DNA of 64,000 nucleotides from Vibrio rotiferianus CAIM 577 = LMG 21460 (GTDB lineage: Bacteria; Pseudomonadota; Gammaproteobacteria; Enterobacterales; Vibrionaceae): assembly GCF_002741985.1 (NCBI RefSeq), contig NZ_APHW01000108.1:124001-188000 (forward strand), in the 5' to 3' direction. A model generated the notes under the pieces. That model saw only the letters and a list, made by a program, of their open reading frames with translations. It was not told the DNA's origin and did no database searches. Position 1 is the first letter of the stretch; the number at the start of each line of letters is the position of its first letter. Of the stretch, positions 63,204-64,000 are shown piece after piece. The position numbers were made by a program, and so were the translations under genes.

Positions 63204-64000
63204 TAGGTAGCTCCAACACAACCATCGCACCTTTTTCTAGTGAGGAAGCGAGGTAGATATTTCCTTTATGCTTTTCTATTAATGATTTACAAATATTCAT
63301 CCCCAGCCCTAGGCCAACCTCTTTTGTCGAAACAAAAGGCTGAAAAATCCGTGGCACAATCTCTTCTCCAAAACCAATAGCATTGTCACTGATCGCAACC
63401 AGTGTGGTTTGCTTACTCCGGTCCACCAGTTCCGTTTTAATTCGTTTTTTCTCTTCTCTTGTACTTTCCATTAGCGCATCGCAACTATTTACTAAGACAT
63501 TGATGAAAACCTGTTCCAACGCCAACATATCACCTTGAACTTTCACATCGTCAGGTAACTTATTTTCTATCGTGATCTGTTGACGTTTTGCGCGCGTATT
63601 CACGATGGTAGACGCTTGCTCCGCCACCTCATGAATGCATACTGGTTTCACCTCTCTCTCCCCTTCTGGTTTACGTGCGAACTGGCGTAAACTGTTGATA
63701 ATCTTGCTCATCCGAGTCGTCAAGCCCTCGATATGCGTGATCGACTCGCTGACCTTATCTGGCGTCTCTTGTTGAAGAAACATTCTCGCACTGTACAAAT
63801 ACGTCGACATCGCATTTAGTGGCTGATTAAGCTCATGCGCTAAACTCGTCATGGTTTGCCCTACAACCGCCATTTTTGCTGCTTGAATAAGCTCATCTTG
63901 TGTTTTTTTAAGATTGTCTTCGGTTCGAATGCGCTCTTCAATTTCGTTTTCTAACTGTTGGTTTTTCAGCAACAAGTCTTGCGTTTTTTCTAACACTCGA
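63193..64000 (-). CDS. Sensor histidine kinase, DctB-like (partial)
   Basis: The C-terminal 268 residues of a histidine kinase; the gene continues beyond the right edge. A coiled coil (about the first 35 visible residues) leads to the H box SLAHELNQPLNAMSTYLYSA with the phospho-acceptor His, then the N box VFINVLVNSCDALM, and the G1/G2 boxes DNAIGFGEE and EVGLGLGMNICKSLI. The ELNQPL H box is typical of DctB/NtrB-type kinases (HPK4). It overlaps the start of the downstream regulator by 11 bases, so the pair is translationally coupled. The sensed ligand lies in the missing N-terminus. Confidence 0.88.
   Translation of the reverse strand, partial: RVLEKTQDLLLKNQQLENEIEERIRTEDNLKKTQDELIQAAKMAVVGQTMTSLAHELNQPLNAMSTYLYSARMFLQQETPDKVSESITHIEGLTTRMSKIINSLRQFARKPEGEREVKPVCIHEVAEQASTIVNTRAKRQQITIENKLPDDVKVQGDMLALEQVFINVLVNSCDALMESTREEKKRIKTELVDRSKQTTLVAISDNAIGFGEEIVPRIFQPFVSTKEVGLGLGMNICKSLIEKHKGNIYLASSLEKGAMVVLELPNEQ

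Noticed and set aside
1..64000. tRNA, rRNA, CRISPR arrays, insertion sequences, integrons or prophage genes
   Set aside because: No cloverleaf-like, direct-repeat-spacer, transposase, integrase or attC pattern was recognised anywhere in the window.

Overview
The window looks like a piece of a marine Vibrio genome, most likely from the Harveyi clade (V. parahaemolyticus / alginolyticus / campbellii group). This rests on the moderate GC content, the protein families, and pairs typical of Vibrio: fadL next to a VolA-type lysophospholipase, FabV enoyl reductase, a GlgC/chitinase neighbourhood, and small DUF3389- and DUF2164-type proteins. From memory, V. cholerae carries the fadL-volA pair and inosine-guanosine kinase on chromosome 2, so the smaller chromosome is the better guess. 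No rRNA, tRNA, insertion sequence, prophage or CRISPR array was seen. The window is dense core/accessory chromosome with many short operons, separated by clear and often bidirectional terminators.

Layout: 1-1.5 kb is the N-terminal part of a membrane PAS-GGDEF protein running off the left edge. 1.9-4.3 kb is pxpABC (5-oxoprolinase). 4.3-5.8 kb is an FAD oxidoreductase. 6.1-9.9 kb is a YbbP/YbbA ABC module divergent from tesA. 10-15 kb holds fabV, a GAF-GGDEF-EAL protein and an ABC-class ATPase. 15-17.5 kb holds a DnaJ-related protein, a 2-oxoglutarate/Fe(II) oxygenase and a DUF2238 membrane protein. 17.4-20.5 kb is a leftward operon of thioesterase, DUF3389, SgrR-like regulator, zinc ribbon and CutA. 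20.7-22.6 kb holds two metalloproteases (M48 lipoprotein, M50). 23-27 kb is fadL-volA and a YgdI/R lipoprotein. 27-29 kb holds phnA and a homocysteine methyltransferase. 29.5-31 kb is terC behind a yybP-ykoY-like Mn2+ riboswitch, next to an overlooked 31-aa membrane protein. 31-35.3 kb holds a cytoplasmic-looking 5'-nucleotidase, a YbjD/OLD nuclease and a DUF1097 protein.

35.6-38.2 kb is a LysR regulator divergent from a formate/nitrite channel fused to CBS domains. 38.3-41.6 kb holds YceI, cytochrome b561, DUF2164, an unknown protein and an EAL protein. 41.6-43.6 kb is a DEAD-box helicase and a frameshifted acpH. 43.7 kb holds a 34-aa acidic protein. 44.3-49.5 kb holds an MCP, a small zinc ribbon, a HAD phosphatase, an HD-GYP sensor and an unknown protein. 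49.6-55.1 kb holds creA, gsk, fhs (with a PurR operator) and glgC. 55.2-58.4 kb is a large multidomain chitinase. 58.8-61.9 kb is a yqhC/yqhD-like divergent pair and a YhhN protein. 62-64 kb is a DctB/DctD-type two-component pair whose regulator has lost the residues needed for sigma-54 activation.

Themes: four c-di-GMP enzymes (GGDEF, GGDEF-EAL, EAL, HD-GYP); lipid handling (tesA, fabV, fadL, volA, YhhN); purine and one-carbon metabolism (gsk, fhs); carbon storage and chitin use. The most notable sequence-level items are the Mn2+ riboswitch, two unannotated microproteins, the FNT-CBS fusion with a possible internal start and an upstream mini-ORF, a DnaA-box/hairpin cluster at about 6 kb, the degenerate DctD-like regulator, and the poly-C frameshift in acpH.
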